Below, in pieces: positions 28,708-37,729 of a stretch of DNA of 64,000 bases (position 1 is its first letter; each line of letters opens with the position of its first letter). Position numbers and translations under genes: made by a program. Source of the DNA: Pedobacter frigiditerrae (lineage in GTDB: Bacteria > Bacteroidota > Bacteroidia > Sphingobacteriales > Sphingobacteriaceae). The notes beneath the pieces were generated by a model. That model made no database searches and was not told the DNA's origin. It saw nothing but the letters and a program-made list of their open reading frames with translations. The DNA is taken from the NCBI RefSeq assembly GCF_004331645.1, contig NZ_SJSK01000002.1, positions 310,001 through 374,000 on the forward strand. The letters run 5' to 3'.

Positions 28708-28774
28708 GTTAGCTTGCATTCTCTCCATACTCGCCTATTTCGCTATATCAATTATTGTAATAAGGTTATTACTT

Positions 28775-30727
28775 TTATTTTAACGGTACAATTACAACAT
28801 TAACTTTAACAGGTTTGCGCATTCCTTCTCCTAAATAAAATCCTGGGTGTGGCGGTTGATTATAACCCACATTTTCCCCTGCAACGGCTGTTCTATACTG
28901 TGGGTCTTGCATTAGAGTCGTAAAACGATAATCGGTTGGAATAGTGGTAGAATAAATTCGCAATTCTTTATGATCTGGTGTTCGAAAAATTACCTCCTCA
29001 CGCCAATCGCCAAATAAATCTGCACTTAATGTAGGTGTAGCTTTCGTTCCATTATTTGATGTAGCGCCAATTGCAGTAAATAAGTTAACCGTTTTTTTAT
29101 TCTTCCAATCCCACTTATCAATTCTATTTTTATCTAAAAGCTCTCTGGTTAAATCTCCATCCCACCAAACTACAAAGTTGGCAGAGCTAGGCGTTTCCTC
29201 ACTTATGGTTTTTCCATTTAAATCTCTTAATCCACCTGGACCACCCCAATTTTCGAAACCTAAATGTGTAGGGTCAATATCGGCTGCCACTCCTCTACCC
29301 ACATCTATATTACGAGCTAAGGTAAAATAAGGTCTGCCTGTTTTTGCATTGTACAAAGCTACTCCTGGCCGAGGCGGTGTTTTAAGTGAATCTTCAATTT
29401 CGTGAACACCAAAAACTTGAACATCTTCATGCTCAGGGTTCATTTTCGTAACATGCAAAGCATCACCATGGCCAAAACCAGTGGTAAATAATCCTTTTCC
29501 ATCGTCATCAACTATCATTGCACCAACGCAAATTTCATCTTTGCCATCATTATCAACATCAGCTACGCTAACACTATGGTTTGCCATTCCAGAATACGGA
29601 TTTTTTCTATCCTTCGAATCGAAAACCCATTTACTGCTTAGCCTTCCATTTTTCCAATCCCAAGCAGCAATAACCGTTCTACCATACCAACCACGTACAA
29701 AAAAAGCACTTGGTGTTTTGCCATCTAAATAAGCTACGCCTGCCGTGAATCTATCTGGTCTGCCACCCGTATTATCGTTTCCTCCATTCCCTCCTGTTCC
29801 TCCCCAACCATCTAATGGGTAACGATTTGGAATAAACTCTACAGTACTTAACGCAGCACCAGTTTTACCATCAAACACTGTTAAATATTCTGGACCTTCT
29901 ACAATCTTACCATAAGTGCCAGATTTTTTATCGTAAGTTCTCCAATCTTTGTTGGCATCTCCTATCGCTTTCCCTTTGCCGTCAATTGTGCCGTCGGCCG
30001 TTTTGGTAATCATTTCGGCTTTGCCATCTCCATTAAAATCGTAAACCAAAATTTGAGTATAAGCTGCACCCGAGCGAATGTTTTTTCCTAAATCAATTCT
30101 CCAAAGTAATTTTCCAGTTAAGGTGTAAGCATCTATAATTTGATTTCCTGTAAAACCTGTTTGAGGAGGGTTTTTAGCGTTTGAAGGTTCCCATTTCAAG
30201 ATGATTTCATAACTACCATCACCATCTAAATCAGCAACACTGGCATCGTTTGCACTGTAACTAAATTTTGCACCTTCAATTTCCCCATCAGCTGGAGCTT
30301 TAATCGGAATTGAAAAATAAGGTTTAATATCTGCGTTAGCAGCTATTTTAAATGTAGCACCAGATTCTGCTATTTGTTTGCCAGACACTTTAACAACCCA
30401 ATTATTTGCTAAAGAAAAGTTAGCCGTACTATCTATAAAAAACGTGGTTTTGGAGATTGGCTTTTTGTTAAGTTTAACTAAAGTCTTACCTAAGCTTTGC
30501 CTGTAAATATTAAATGAAACATCAGAATGATCATTAACCAATAATCTCCAACTTAAAAACAAATGATTTGAACTATTTTTTATTCCTATTAATCCCCTAT
30601 CTAAATTTTCGACTTGTTTTTGAGCAAGACTGCTAAAAATTGAGGCAAGAAAACAAGCAAGAAACAATAAACAACATTTGCACTTTAGGACTAAGGAGTT
30701 AACTTTTAAAAATCTCATACTATTCAT
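28775..30727 (-). CDS. PL11 rhamnogalacturonan lyase (copy 3)
   Basis: 650 aa; the first ATG (30727) or the Met at residue 4 begins a long signal region ending SSLAQ (about 36). The mature protein begins KQVENLDRGLIGIK and has the propeller loops DLDGDGSYEIILKW, DFNGDGKAEMITKTADGT and DVDNDGKDEICVGAM, with end motif DPQYRTAVAGENVGYNQPPH. It is the most divergent of the three lyases: it lacks the VHQ-x-GRGRD stretch after the first calcium loop and has an insert (EGAKFSYSAND) before it, so it may prefer a differently substituted backbone. It is transcribed alone leftward, with its own operator-like site 42 bp upstream. Confidence 0.94.
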   Translation of the reverse strand: MNSMRFLKVNSLVLKCKCCLLFLACFLASIFSSLAQKQVENLDRGLIGIKNSSNHLFLSWRLLVNDHSDVSFNIYRQSLGKTLVKLNKKPISKTTFFIDSTANFSLANNWVVKVSGKQIAESGATFKIAANADIKPYFSIPIKAPADGEIEGAKFSYSANDASVADLDGDGSYEIILKWEPSNAKNPPQTGFTGNQIIDAYTLTGKLLWRIDLGKNIRSGAAYTQILVYDFNGDGKAEMITKTADGTIDGKGKAIGDANKDWRTYDKKSGTYGKIVEGPEYLTVFDGKTGAALSTVEFIPNRYPLDGWGGTGGNGGNDNTGGRPDRFTAGVAYLDGKTPSAFFVRGWYGRTVIAAWDWKNGRLSSKWVFDSKDRKNPYSGMANHSVSVADVDNDGKDEICVGAMIVDDDGKGLFTTGFGHGDALHVTKMNPEHEDVQVFGVHEIEDSLKTPPRPGVALYNAKTGRPYFTLARNIDVGRGVAADIDPTHLGFENWGGPGGLRDLNGKTISEETPSSANFVVWWDGDLTRELLDKNRIDKWDWKNKKTVNLFTAIGATSNNGTKATPTLSADLFGDWREEVIFRTPDHKELRIYSTTIPTDYRFTTLMQDPQYRTAVAGENVGYNQPPHPGFYLGEGMRKPVKVNVVIVPLK

Positions 30728-30737
30728 ATTTGGTTAA

Positions 30738-30783
30738 CGAACTTAATTACTTCTTTAAGATTTATCGTCCTGCCGCATCCTGT
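30738..30783 (-). promoter_or_regulatory. Candidate operator plus -7-like box, PL11 copy 3
   Basis: CCTGC at 30769-30773 and CCTGT at 30779-30783, 10-bp period with one mismatch. In gene direction TAAGTTCG (7 of 8 to TAnnTTTG) lies at 30745-30738, 23 bp beyond the repeat, the same geometry as at 28662 and 3847. The leader to the start codon would then be very short, so the exact start needs care. Confidence 0.6.
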
Positions 30784-30899
30784 TCTATCATAAATTTACA
30801 GATTTTTGAATCTCCCTCCATTTTGTTTAAAATTGTGCAAACCTATTTCTAGACGATGTAGAATCTCATAACCATTGTCAATTAGACAATTAAAAATAA

Positions 30900-31484
30900 A
30901 TGACAAGACAAAAAGAAATAAAAAAATTATTGTATGTTTTTGAACATCTTGGAGTTCATCACTCCGAAAATGGGGCTATTTTAATAGGAAGAGCACCTCA
31001 TATCGGCTCAGAAGCATGGTTAAATAACATCTATCCAGTATTAACTGAAAATGAAATAAGAATAGTAGAGGATGCTTTAAAAACCGACATTCCAAGTGAG
31101 TATAAAGATTTTCTTCTTAATTTTTCAAATGGACTTGACGTATGTGTTTCTACATTTTATTTGGATGGTTTGAGAAAAGAATTGGGAAGAACAATTGAAA
31201 GTAGTAGGCAACCTTATTCATTGGAAACCTCCAACGTTTACGAAAGGTTGAAAGACTCAGAAGATGAATATTTTTTTATTGGGGGATATAACTGGGATGG
31301 GTCCCATCTTTACATTGATAAAAGAACAAATATGGTTCATTGCTGTGAGAGATATAATGTTGCTTCTAAAAAACAATGGGCTTCATTAGAAGATATGATT
31401 GTTTCTGAACTTACCCGGATTAACCAGCTGTTTAACGTTAAGGGAGAAGAAATTGACGAGGATTTTCCTTCAATACCATACTAG
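30900..31484 (+). CDS. SMI1/KNR4 (SUKH) family protein
   Basis: 194 aa with no signal peptide, so cytoplasmic. The SUKH core is visible: LTENEIRIVEDALKTDIPSE followed by YKDFLLNFSNG (about 49-80), then YFFIGGYNWDGSHLYIDKR (about 120-138) and a C-terminal SLEDMIVSELTRI helix. SUKH proteins often act as immunity proteins to polymorphic or contact-dependent toxins, but some are general cell-regulation proteins. No toxin gene lies beside it: the neighbours are a divergent pectin lyase and a GH51 gene. It is a single gene of unrelated function inside the PUL. An imperfect stem-loop with downstream T-rich DNA follows its stop. Confidence 0.8.
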   Translation: MTRQKEIKKLLYVFEHLGVHHSENGAILIGRAPHIGSEAWLNNIYPVLTENEIRIVEDALKTDIPSEYKDFLLNFSNGLDVCVSTFYLDGLRKELGRTIESSRQPYSLETSNVYERLKDSEDEYFFIGGYNWDGSHLYIDKRTNMVHCCERYNVASKKQWASLEDMIVSELTRINQLFNVKGEEIDEDFPSIPY

Positions 31485-31510
31485 TTTTTTCGGCAATCTT
31501 TACATTAACA

Positions 31511-31565
31511 TCAATGGGAGGAATAATCTCCCCATTATCTGATGTCCTCTTTTCCTTTTTAATCT
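31511..31565 (+). terminator. Candidate terminator after the SUKH gene
   Basis: A stem AATGGGAG / CTCCCCATT (one bulge, loop GAATAAT) at about 31511-31532 is followed some 15 bp later by the T-rich stretch TTTTCCTTTTT. The stem is GC-containing in otherwise AT-rich DNA. The T-run is not immediately adjacent, so strength is uncertain. Confidence 0.45.
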
Positions 31566-31716
31566 TAAATCAGAGAATTCTTTAAGCGACCTAAATAGGC
31601 TTTTTCATTTCGCAACCCAAGCTAAAAATTATTCGAAAATAATAATCGTACAAATGACGTTTATTATCTTAAATATTTTACTTTTACAATTTAGAACCAT
31701 CCAAATATTAATCTTT

Positions 31717-33723
31717 ATGAAATTAAATCGGCCTGCCAAGCGAGTATTATGCTTAATGCTGTCTTATTCCGCAATCGGATTAGGGTTTTCAAATGCATCT
31801 TTTGCTCAAACTGCAAAAACATTTATTGTTAAAACAGACAAATCAATTGCCAAAGTTGAGCCTAATATGTGGGGTGTCTTTTTTGAGGATATTAATTTTG
31901 GTGCTGATGGAGGAATATATGCAGAGCTGATTAAAAATAGGTCGTTCGAATTTGCCAAACCTTTAATGGGTTGGTCAGTTCACAGAAATAGACAAAAAGA
32001 AGGCGAAGTTTTGGTGGTTAATCGCAAGGAAGTAAACGAAGCCAATCCGAGGTATTTACAAGTTCAAAGACAGACCGATGATTTCGAATTAATAAACGAA
32101 GGTTTTAAAGGAATTGGAGTTAAAAAAGGTTTGCGATATGATTTCTCGATGATGTATCGCCAAGCAATTCCTGGTGTAAAGATGGTTTTACTATTAAAAG
32201 CCGCCAACAATAAAGTAATTGCACAAACAGAATTAACACCGCTTCAAACCACAGGTAATAATTGGCAAAAACAAACAGCTAGTTTAACCGCAACAGAAAC
32301 AGACCCAAAAGCAAAATTTTCTATCATATTTCAAGGTAAGGGAAACATAGATTTAGACATGATTTCTTTATTCCCCCAAGATACTTGGAAAAACAGACCA
32401 CAAGGTTTAAGAGCCGATATGGTTCAAATGCTGGCAGACATGAAACCAGGTTTTATTCGTTTCCCAGGGGGATGCATTGTTGAAGGAATGGATCTAGCGA
32501 ATAGGTATCAATGGAAAAACACCATCGGTCCTATCGAAAGCCGTAAAATGTTAATGAACAGATGGAATGTTGAGTTTGCTCATCGCCCTGCGCCAGATTA
32601 TTACCAAACTTTCGGATTAGGATTTTTTGAATATTTCCAACTAGCTGAAGATATTGGCTCTGATGCCCTACCCATTTTAAACTGCGGAATGGCTTGCCAA
32701 TACAACACTGGCGAGGTTGCAGCATTGGATGAATTAGACCCTTATGTACAAGATGCCTTAGATTTAATTGAGTTTGCCAATGGCGATATCAATACCAAAT
32801 GGGGCAAAAAAAGAGCCGAATTAGGGCATCCAAAACCATTTAACTTAAAGATGATGGGCATTGGAAATGAAAACTGGGGACCGCAATACTTAGAGCGTTT
32901 GGCAATTTTCACTAAAGCAATTAAGGCAAAATATCCAGAAATTAAATTAATCAATAGTTCAGGTACTGGTCCAGATGGGGATAGATTTGAGCTTTTAAAT
33001 ACTGCATTGAGAACTGCAAACGCAGATTTTATAGACGAACATTATTATAAACCTGCAGATTGGTTCTTGAAAAATGCTGGTCGTTATGATAGTTATCCCA
33101 GAAATGAATCGAAGGTTTTTGTAGGCGAATATGCAGTACACGCAGATTCTAAAATTATTGGCAGCAATAGAAATAACTGGGAAAGCGCATTGGCAGCTGC
33201 AGCTTTAATGACTGGTTTAGAACGTAATGCAGATGTAGTTCAAATGGCATCCTATGCTCCTCTTTTTGCTCACGTAGATGCTTGGCAATGGGCGCCCGAT
33301 ATGATTTGGGTAGATAATTTAAAAGTTTACGGCACACCGGATTATTACGTTCAAAAATTATTCTCTACCAATAAGGGAACAGATGTGGTTGCCATTACAA
33401 ATGATGCAAAAAACATCATCGGACAAGATGGATTATACGCTTCTGCAGTAACGGATAAAGCCACAAATGAGCTCATCATTAAAATTGCAAACACAGCTAA
33501 CCAAACGCAAACCATTGATTTGGCACTAGATGGCAAGAAGAAAATAAAATCAAAAGGATTTATTGATGAGTTGGAAAATAGCAACTTAAATCAATTGAAC
33601 TCATTTGACGCTCCTCAAGCAGTTGGTCCTAAAAGGATAGAGTTATCCTTAAAAGGGAAAAAATTAAACTTGGTTTTAAAGCCATATTCATTTAACGTTA
33701 TCAGAATACCTTTCAATTCATAA
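31717..33723 (+). CDS. GH51 alpha-L-arabinofuranosidase with N-terminal carbohydrate-binding region
   Basis: 668 aa from the ATG at 31717; an upstream in-frame ATG at 31654 would put 21 residues before the signal peptide (which ends NASFAQ, about 31). After the mature start (FIVKTDKSIAKVEPNMWGVFFEDINFGADGG), a CBM4-like jelly roll (about 75-220) precedes the clan A barrel: RFPGGCIVEG, acid/base Glu385 in GIGNENWGPQ, nucleophile Glu471 in VFVGEYAVHAD. It then has a C-terminal beta-sandwich. It removes alpha-L-arabinofuranosyl units from arabinan or arabinogalactan side chains of pectin. It is first gene of a rightward cluster; the next GH51 starts 3 bp after its stop. No CCTGT-type site is seen upstream, so regulation may differ from the backbone genes. 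Confidence 0.93.
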   Translation: MKLNRPAKRVLCLMLSYSAIGLGFSNASFAQTAKTFIVKTDKSIAKVEPNMWGVFFEDINFGADGGIYAELIKNRSFEFAKPLMGWSVHRNRQKEGEVLVVNRKEVNEANPRYLQVQRQTDDFELINEGFKGIGVKKGLRYDFSMMYRQAIPGVKMVLLLKAANNKVIAQTELTPLQTTGNNWQKQTASLTATETDPKAKFSIIFQGKGNIDLDMISLFPQDTWKNRPQGLRADMVQMLADMKPGFIRFPGGCIVEGMDLANRYQWKNTIGPIESRKMLMNRWNVEFAHRPAPDYYQTFGLGFFEYFQLAEDIGSDALPILNCGMACQYNTGEVAALDELDPYVQDALDLIEFANGDINTKWGKKRAELGHPKPFNLKMMGIGNENWGPQYLERLAIFTKAIKAKYPEIKLINSSGTGPDGDRFELLNTALRTANADFIDEHYYKPADWFLKNAGRYDSYPRNESKVFVGEYAVHADSKIIGSNRNNWESALAAAALMTGLERNADVVQMASYAPLFAHVDAWQWAPDMIWVDNLKVYGTPDYYVQKLFSTNKGTDVVAITNDAKNIIGQDGLYASAVTDKATNELIIKIANTANQTQTIDLALDGKKKIKSKGFIDELENSNLNQLNSFDAPQAVGPKRIELSLKGKKLNLVLKPYSFNVIRIPFNS

Positions 33724-33726
33724 GCC

Positions 33727-35268
33727 ATGAAGAAACTATTGCTTTCGCTAAGCGTAATTGCTTGCTCCTTTGCATTAAAAGCACAAACAGAAACAGTTTT
33801 AACTATTAAACCTGCGACTGAACAAGTTATTAGTAAACATATTTATGGTCACTTTTCTGAGCATTTGGGCCGTTGTATTTATGATGGTTTTTGGGTTGAT
33901 GAAAATTCGACCATCCCAAATAAAGGAAGAATTAGATTAGACATTGTTGAGGCACTAAAGAAAATCAAAATTCCAAATTTGCGTTGGCCAGGAGGATGTT
34001 TTGCTGATGAATACCATTGGAGAGATGGAATTGGGCCAAGAAACCTTCGCCCGAAAATGGTTAATACCAATTGGGGTGGCGTTGTAGAAGACAATAGTTT
34101 TGGTACACACGAGTTTTTAGAGCTTTGCGAAATGCTGCAAACCGAGCCTTATATTGCTGGCAACGTAGGTAGCGGAACAGTGGAAGAAATGGCAAAATGG
34201 GTAGAGTATTTGAACTTTGATGGTGTGAGTCCGATGACTGCTATTCGTAAGGAAAACGGCAGAGAAAAACCTTGGAAAGTTGCTTTTTGGGGTGTAGGAA
34301 ATGAGAGTTGGGGTTGCGGTGGAAACATGACACCACAATATTATTCAGATTTATACAGAAGATATGCTACTTATGCTCGTGATTATGAAGGTGCACCTTT
34401 AAAAAAGATTGCCGCCGGCGCTAATTCTGACGATTACAATTGGACAGAAACTTGTATGAAAAACATTGGTACTAGAATGTGGGGATTAACACTACATCAT
34501 TATACATTACCAACCGGAAAATGGAATGCAAAAGGCTCTGCAACAGCGTTCGATGAAAGTCAATATTTCAACACCATGCAAAACTGCTTAAAAATGGAAG
34601 AGCTGGTAACGAAACATTCGGCAGTAATGGATAAATATGACCCAAAGAAAAGAGTAGCATTGGTTGTTGATGAATGGGGAATTTGGACTGATGTTGAACC
34701 AGGCACAAACCCTGGGTTTTTATACCAACAGAATAGTTTACGTGATGCCTTAATTGCTGGCACAACTTTGAATATTTTCAATAACCATTCTGACCGGGTT
34801 AGAATGGCAAACTTGGCACAAACGGTAAACGTTTTACAAGCCTTGGTTTTAACCGAAAAAGATAAGATGATTTTAACCCCTACTTATCACATTTTCGATT
34901 TATATAAAGTTCATCAGGATGCTAAGTATTTACCAATTGATTTTGTGAGTCCTGATTATGTTTCTGGCGATAAAAAAATTCCTGCTTTAAATATTTCTGC
35001 TTCGCAAGATGCAAACGGTGCAATTCACATTTCATTGGTTAACCTAAATCCTAATCAAAAAATCACACTAAATACTGCTTTAGATGGTTTAAACTGGAAA
35101 ACCGTAACAGGACAAATATTAACTTCTGCAAAAATTACAGACATCAATACTTTCAGCGACCCTAATAAAATCCACATTGTGAAATTTAATGGTGCCAAGA
35201 AAAATGGCAACAAACTTTCGGTAGAGTTGCCTGCACAATCTGTAGTTGTTTTAGAGTTAAAAAATTAG
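33727..35268 (+). CDS. GH51 alpha-L-arabinofuranosidase
   Basis: 513 aa, typical of single-barrel GH51 (AbfA type), with a signal peptide ending ALKAQ (20). Motifs: [20 protein letters not shown] (about 38-57), [13 protein letters not shown], acid/base Glu193 in [11 protein letters not shown], nucleophile Glu316 in VVDEWGIW, and a C-terminal jelly roll ending QSVVVLELK. It hydrolyses terminal alpha-L-arabinofuranose. Unlike the previous gene product it has no N-terminal binding module, so the two GH51 enzymes probably differ in polymer versus oligosaccharide use. It is co-transcribed with the 31717 gene. Confidence 0.95.
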   Translation: MKKLLLSLSVIACSFALKAQTETVLTIKPATEQVISKHIYGHFSEHLGRCIYDGFWVDENSTIPNKGRIRLDIVEALKKIKIPNLRWPGGCFADEYHWRDGIGPRNLRPKMVNTNWGGVVEDNSFGTHEFLELCEMLQTEPYIAGNVGSGTVEEMAKWVEYLNFDGVSPMTAIRKENGREKPWKVAFWGVGNESWGCGGNMTPQYYSDLYRRYATYARDYEGAPLKKIAAGANSDDYNWTETCMKNIGTRMWGLTLHHYTLPTGKWNAKGSATAFDESQYFNTMQNCLKMEELVTKHSAVMDKYDPKKRVALVVDEWGIWTDVEPGTNPGFLYQQNSLRDALIAGTTLNIFNNHSDRVRMANLAQTVNVLQALVLTEKDKMILTPTYHIFDLYKVHQDAKYLPIDFVSPDYVSGDKKIPALNISASQDANGAIHISLVNLNPNQKITLNTALDGLNWKTVTGQILTSAKITDINTFSDPNKIHIVKFNGAKKNGNKLSVELPAQSVVVLELKN

Positions 35269-35325
35269 ATTATAAACTTTGTAAGTCAGAAGGTAGGTGA
35301 AGACCTATTACTTGAGACAAACAAA

Positions 35326-35376
35326 AATCCTTCGACTATGCTACCGATGTAAAATCGGCACAAGTCAGGATGACAT
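35326..35376. repeat. REP-like element with nested ATCGG hairpin
   Basis: CCTTCGACTATGCTACCGAT, then a GTAAA loop and ATCGGCACAAGTCAGGATGAC. It is homologous, in inverse orientation, to the left half of 14891-14992. It lies in the 122-bp gap between GH51 and the first GH43 gene. Confidence 0.65.
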
Positions 35377-35390
35377 ATCGTTAAAAAATT

Positions 35391-36320
35391 ATGAAGAGAA
35401 TATTTATCATCAGCCTGTTGGCATTATCGATTACTTTTAATAGTTGTGTGCAAAAAAATTATTTGTTTTCCTATTTCAATAACAACGGTCAAGATGGACT
35501 GCATTTAGCTTACAGCAATGATGGCTTCAAATGGACTGCCTTAAAAAATGACAAATCATTTTTAACACCAACAGTAAGCAAAGACAAATTAATGCGTGAC
35601 CCTTGCATTATTAAAGGCAGAGATGGATTATTTCACATGGTTTGGACAGTAAGCTGGAAAGATAAAGGCATTGGATATGCAAGCTCTAAAGATTTAATTA
35701 CTTGGAGCGAACAACAATTTATTCCCGTAATGGCTAAAGAAGAAGGCGCTAGAAATACTTGGGCACCAGAAATTACTTACGACAATAAAACAAAAACATA
35801 TTTAATTTATTGGGCAACCACTATCATCGGTAGATTTCCTGAAACAGCATCAAAAGCAGATGATGGTTACAACCACAGAATTTATTATGTAACGACTAAA
35901 GATTTCAAGACATTTTCTGAAACTAAACTTTTATACAACCCAGGTTTTAATATAATTGATGCCACTATTGTAAAAGACAAAAACAGGTTCATCATGTTCT
36001 TAAAAGACGAAACCAGAGAACCTGACCAAAAAAATCTTAAAATCGCTTATAGCGACAACTTAATTGGCCCCTACTCTAAAGCAAGTGAAAAAATTACTGG
36101 AAATTATTGGGCAGAAGGACCTACTGTATTAAAAATTAAAAAAGATTGGTTGGTTTATTTTGATAAATACAGAGAGCATAAATATGGCGCCATCCAATCT
36201 TCAGATTTGGTAAACTGGACCGATGTATCAGCTCAAATTTCAGTTCCAAAAGGAATAAGACATGGTACTATTTTGCCTATCAAAAAAAGAGAATTAAAAA
36301 AACTATTAAAGGTAAATTAA
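35391..36320 (+). CDS. GH43-type arabinosidase/xylosidase (lipoprotein)
   Basis: 309 aa with a lipoprotein signal (lipobox FNSC, Cys19). A five-bladed propeller fold is suggested by the three GH43 acids in order: Asp70 in MRDPCIIKGRDG (base), Asp190 in FNIIDATIVKD (pKa modulator), Glu242 in YWAEGPTVL (acid). Other repeat features are WTVSWKDKGIGYASSKDL and NTWAPEITYD. The subfamily cannot be fixed by eye; GH43 members around GH51 and GH127 usually attack arabinan. It is 1 bp upstream of another GH43 gene, so they are co-translated. Its surface or periplasmic anchoring, against the soluble second GH43, suggests early cleavage. Confidence 0.85.
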   Translation: MKRIFIISLLALSITFNSCVQKNYLFSYFNNNGQDGLHLAYSNDGFKWTALKNDKSFLTPTVSKDKLMRDPCIIKGRDGLFHMVWTVSWKDKGIGYASSKDLITWSEQQFIPVMAKEEGARNTWAPEITYDNKTKTYLIYWATTIIGRFPETASKADDGYNHRIYYVTTKDFKTFSETKLLYNPGFNIIDATIVKDKNRFIMFLKDETREPDQKNLKIAYSDNLIGPYSKASEKITGNYWAEGPTVLKIKKDWLVYFDKYREHKYGAIQSSDLVNWTDVSAQISVPKGIRHGTILPIKKRELKKLLKVN

Positions 36321-36321
36321 G

Positions 36322-37296
36322 ATGACTAACATCAAAGCTGTTGGATTAAGTTTGATTGCCATTGCATTCAATACTTCAATTGCCAAATCTCAAGAGAAAA
36401 TTATTGTCTCAACAGGCAATCCAATCATCACAGATAAATATACTGCAGACCCAGCTGCTTTAGTTTACAAAGATTCAGTTTATTTATATACTGGTCATGA
36501 TGTGCCAAAAGCACCTAAAAACAGCTACGAAATGCACGAATGGTTAGTTTATTCATCAGCAGATATGGTAAACTGGAAAGAGCATAAATCTCCGTTAGAT
36601 GTTAAGGCTTTTAATTGGGCTAAAGATGATGCTTGGGCTTCGCAGGTGATAGAAAGAGATGGAAAATTCTATTGGTATGTGGCCATAACTCACGGTACCA
36701 TACACGGAAAATCTATCGGCATTGCTGTTTCAGATAGCCCAACTGGGCCATTTAAAGATGCTTTGGGCAAGGCTTTAATAACAAATGACATGACAACAGA
36801 TGTGAAAATTAGTTGGGATGACATTGACCCTTCAGTAATTATTGATGATGATGGTCAGGCTTACTTGTTCTGGGGAAACCAAAAATGCCGCTACGTGAAG
36901 TTAAAGAAGAACATGATAGAAATGGATGGTCCAATTGTAACCTTAGATTTGAAAGAATTTACCGAAGCACCTTGGATTCATAAAAGAAAAGACTGGTATT
37001 ACCTTTCTTATGCTTCTCAATTCCCAGAAAAAATTGTTTATGCAATGAGTAAAAAAGTGACTGGTCCTTGGGAGTATAAAGGCATTTTAAATGAAATTGC
37101 TGGAAACTCAAACACTAACCATCAAGCCATCATCAATTTTAAAGGCAAAGATTATTTCGTTTACCACAATGGCGCAATTAATAACGATGGTGGTAGTTTT
37201 AGAAGGTCGGTATGCATAGATTACCTGTACTACAACAAAGATGGAACCATGAAACGTGTAGTGATGACTACAGAAGGTATTAAAAAAGCGAAGTAA
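36322..37296 (+). CDS. GH43 arabinofuranosidase/xylosidase
   Basis: 324 aa with a signal peptide (cleavage near AKSQE, 24). GH43 acids in order: Asp43 in YTADPAALVY, Asp169 in WDDIDPSVIIDDDGQAYLFWG, Glu215 in FTEAPWIHKR. The motif LFWGNQKCRYVKLKKNM and YFVYHNGAINNDGGSFRRSV are typical of arabinofuranosidase-type GH43. Its predicted role is removal of arabinosyl (or xylosyl) units from side-chain oligosaccharides. It follows the preceding GH43 stop by 1 bp and ends the GH51-GH51-GH43-GH43 run. A palindromic repeat lies 10 bp after its stop and probably terminates the transcript. Confidence 0.9.
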   Translation: MTNIKAVGLSLIAIAFNTSIAKSQEKIIVSTGNPIITDKYTADPAALVYKDSVYLYTGHDVPKAPKNSYEMHEWLVYSSADMVNWKEHKSPLDVKAFNWAKDDAWASQVIERDGKFYWYVAITHGTIHGKSIGIAVSDSPTGPFKDALGKALITNDMTTDVKISWDDIDPSVIIDDDGQAYLFWGNQKCRYVKLKKNMIEMDGPIVTLDLKEFTEAPWIHKRKDWYYLSYASQFPEKIVYAMSKKVTGPWEYKGILNEIAGNSNTNHQAIINFKGKDYFVYHNGAINNDGGSFRRSVCIDYLYYNKDGTMKRVVMTTEGIKKAK

Positions 37297-37305
37297 CAAT
37301 CAGTT

Positions 37306-37383
37306 CGTCACCCTGAATTTATTTCAGGGTCTGGCTAGTATTTGAAAGGGATGAAAGATGCTGAAATAAATTCAGCATGACGA
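37306..37383. repeat. Inverted repeat CGTCA-CCTGAATTTATTTCAGG ... CTGAAATAAATTCAG-TGACG
   Basis: The outer arms (CGTCACCCTGAATTTATT and its near inverse ending GCATGACG) are separated by about 34 bp, and the left arm is itself a palindrome (CCTGAATTTATTTCAGG). It lies 10 bp past the GH43 stop and is likely the operon terminator or a multi-copy element. Confidence 0.7.
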
Positions 37384-37573
37384 AAGTTAATATAATTTGA
37401 AAAGCAAAATCAGAGCAAAATTAAAGCCAGTCCTTCTTTCCGCTAAATCTTTTATAAGCTTCGCAAATAAAAGTATACCGCTGCAATAAGGTTTATGAAC
37501 AACGGTCTTTGCTACTATTTAGGGTTGCAAAAGCACAGACCTGCGTTATCTAAACGGGATTGAAGCGAAAATA

Positions 37574-37610
37574 CTTTTTGTCATGCTGAGCGTAGTCGAA
37601 GCACAAAAAG
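37574..37610. repeat. REP-like hairpin (GCTGAGCGTAGTCGAAGC)
   Basis: CTTTTTGT-CATGCTGAGCGTAGTCGAAGC-ACAAAAAG: an outer A/T stem of 8 bp flanks one arm of the REP-like family found elsewhere in the window. It is embedded between the two GATTGAAGC repeats. Confidence 0.6.
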
Positions 37611-37729
37611 ATTGAAGCAAAAAGCCCGACTAACTTAAATACCTGTAGAGTTATTGCTTTTCCAAAAAAAGATAAAAAATATGGTCTTTGAAAGGCCAAA
37701 TATATAGTTAACCATATTATAATTTAGAT

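Larger units (their letters stand above)
37297..37729. other. Repeat-rich intergenic region before the GH127-type gene
   Basis: 433 bp without a credible gene. It holds a long inverted repeat (37306-37383), a REP-like hairpin (37574-37610) and, between and around them, a module with two GATTGAAGC(G/A)AAAA direct repeats (about 37559-37572 and 37611-37624). The last 50 bp before 37730 should carry the promoter of the GH127-type gene; I see no clear TAnnTTTG box. Confidence 0.6.
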
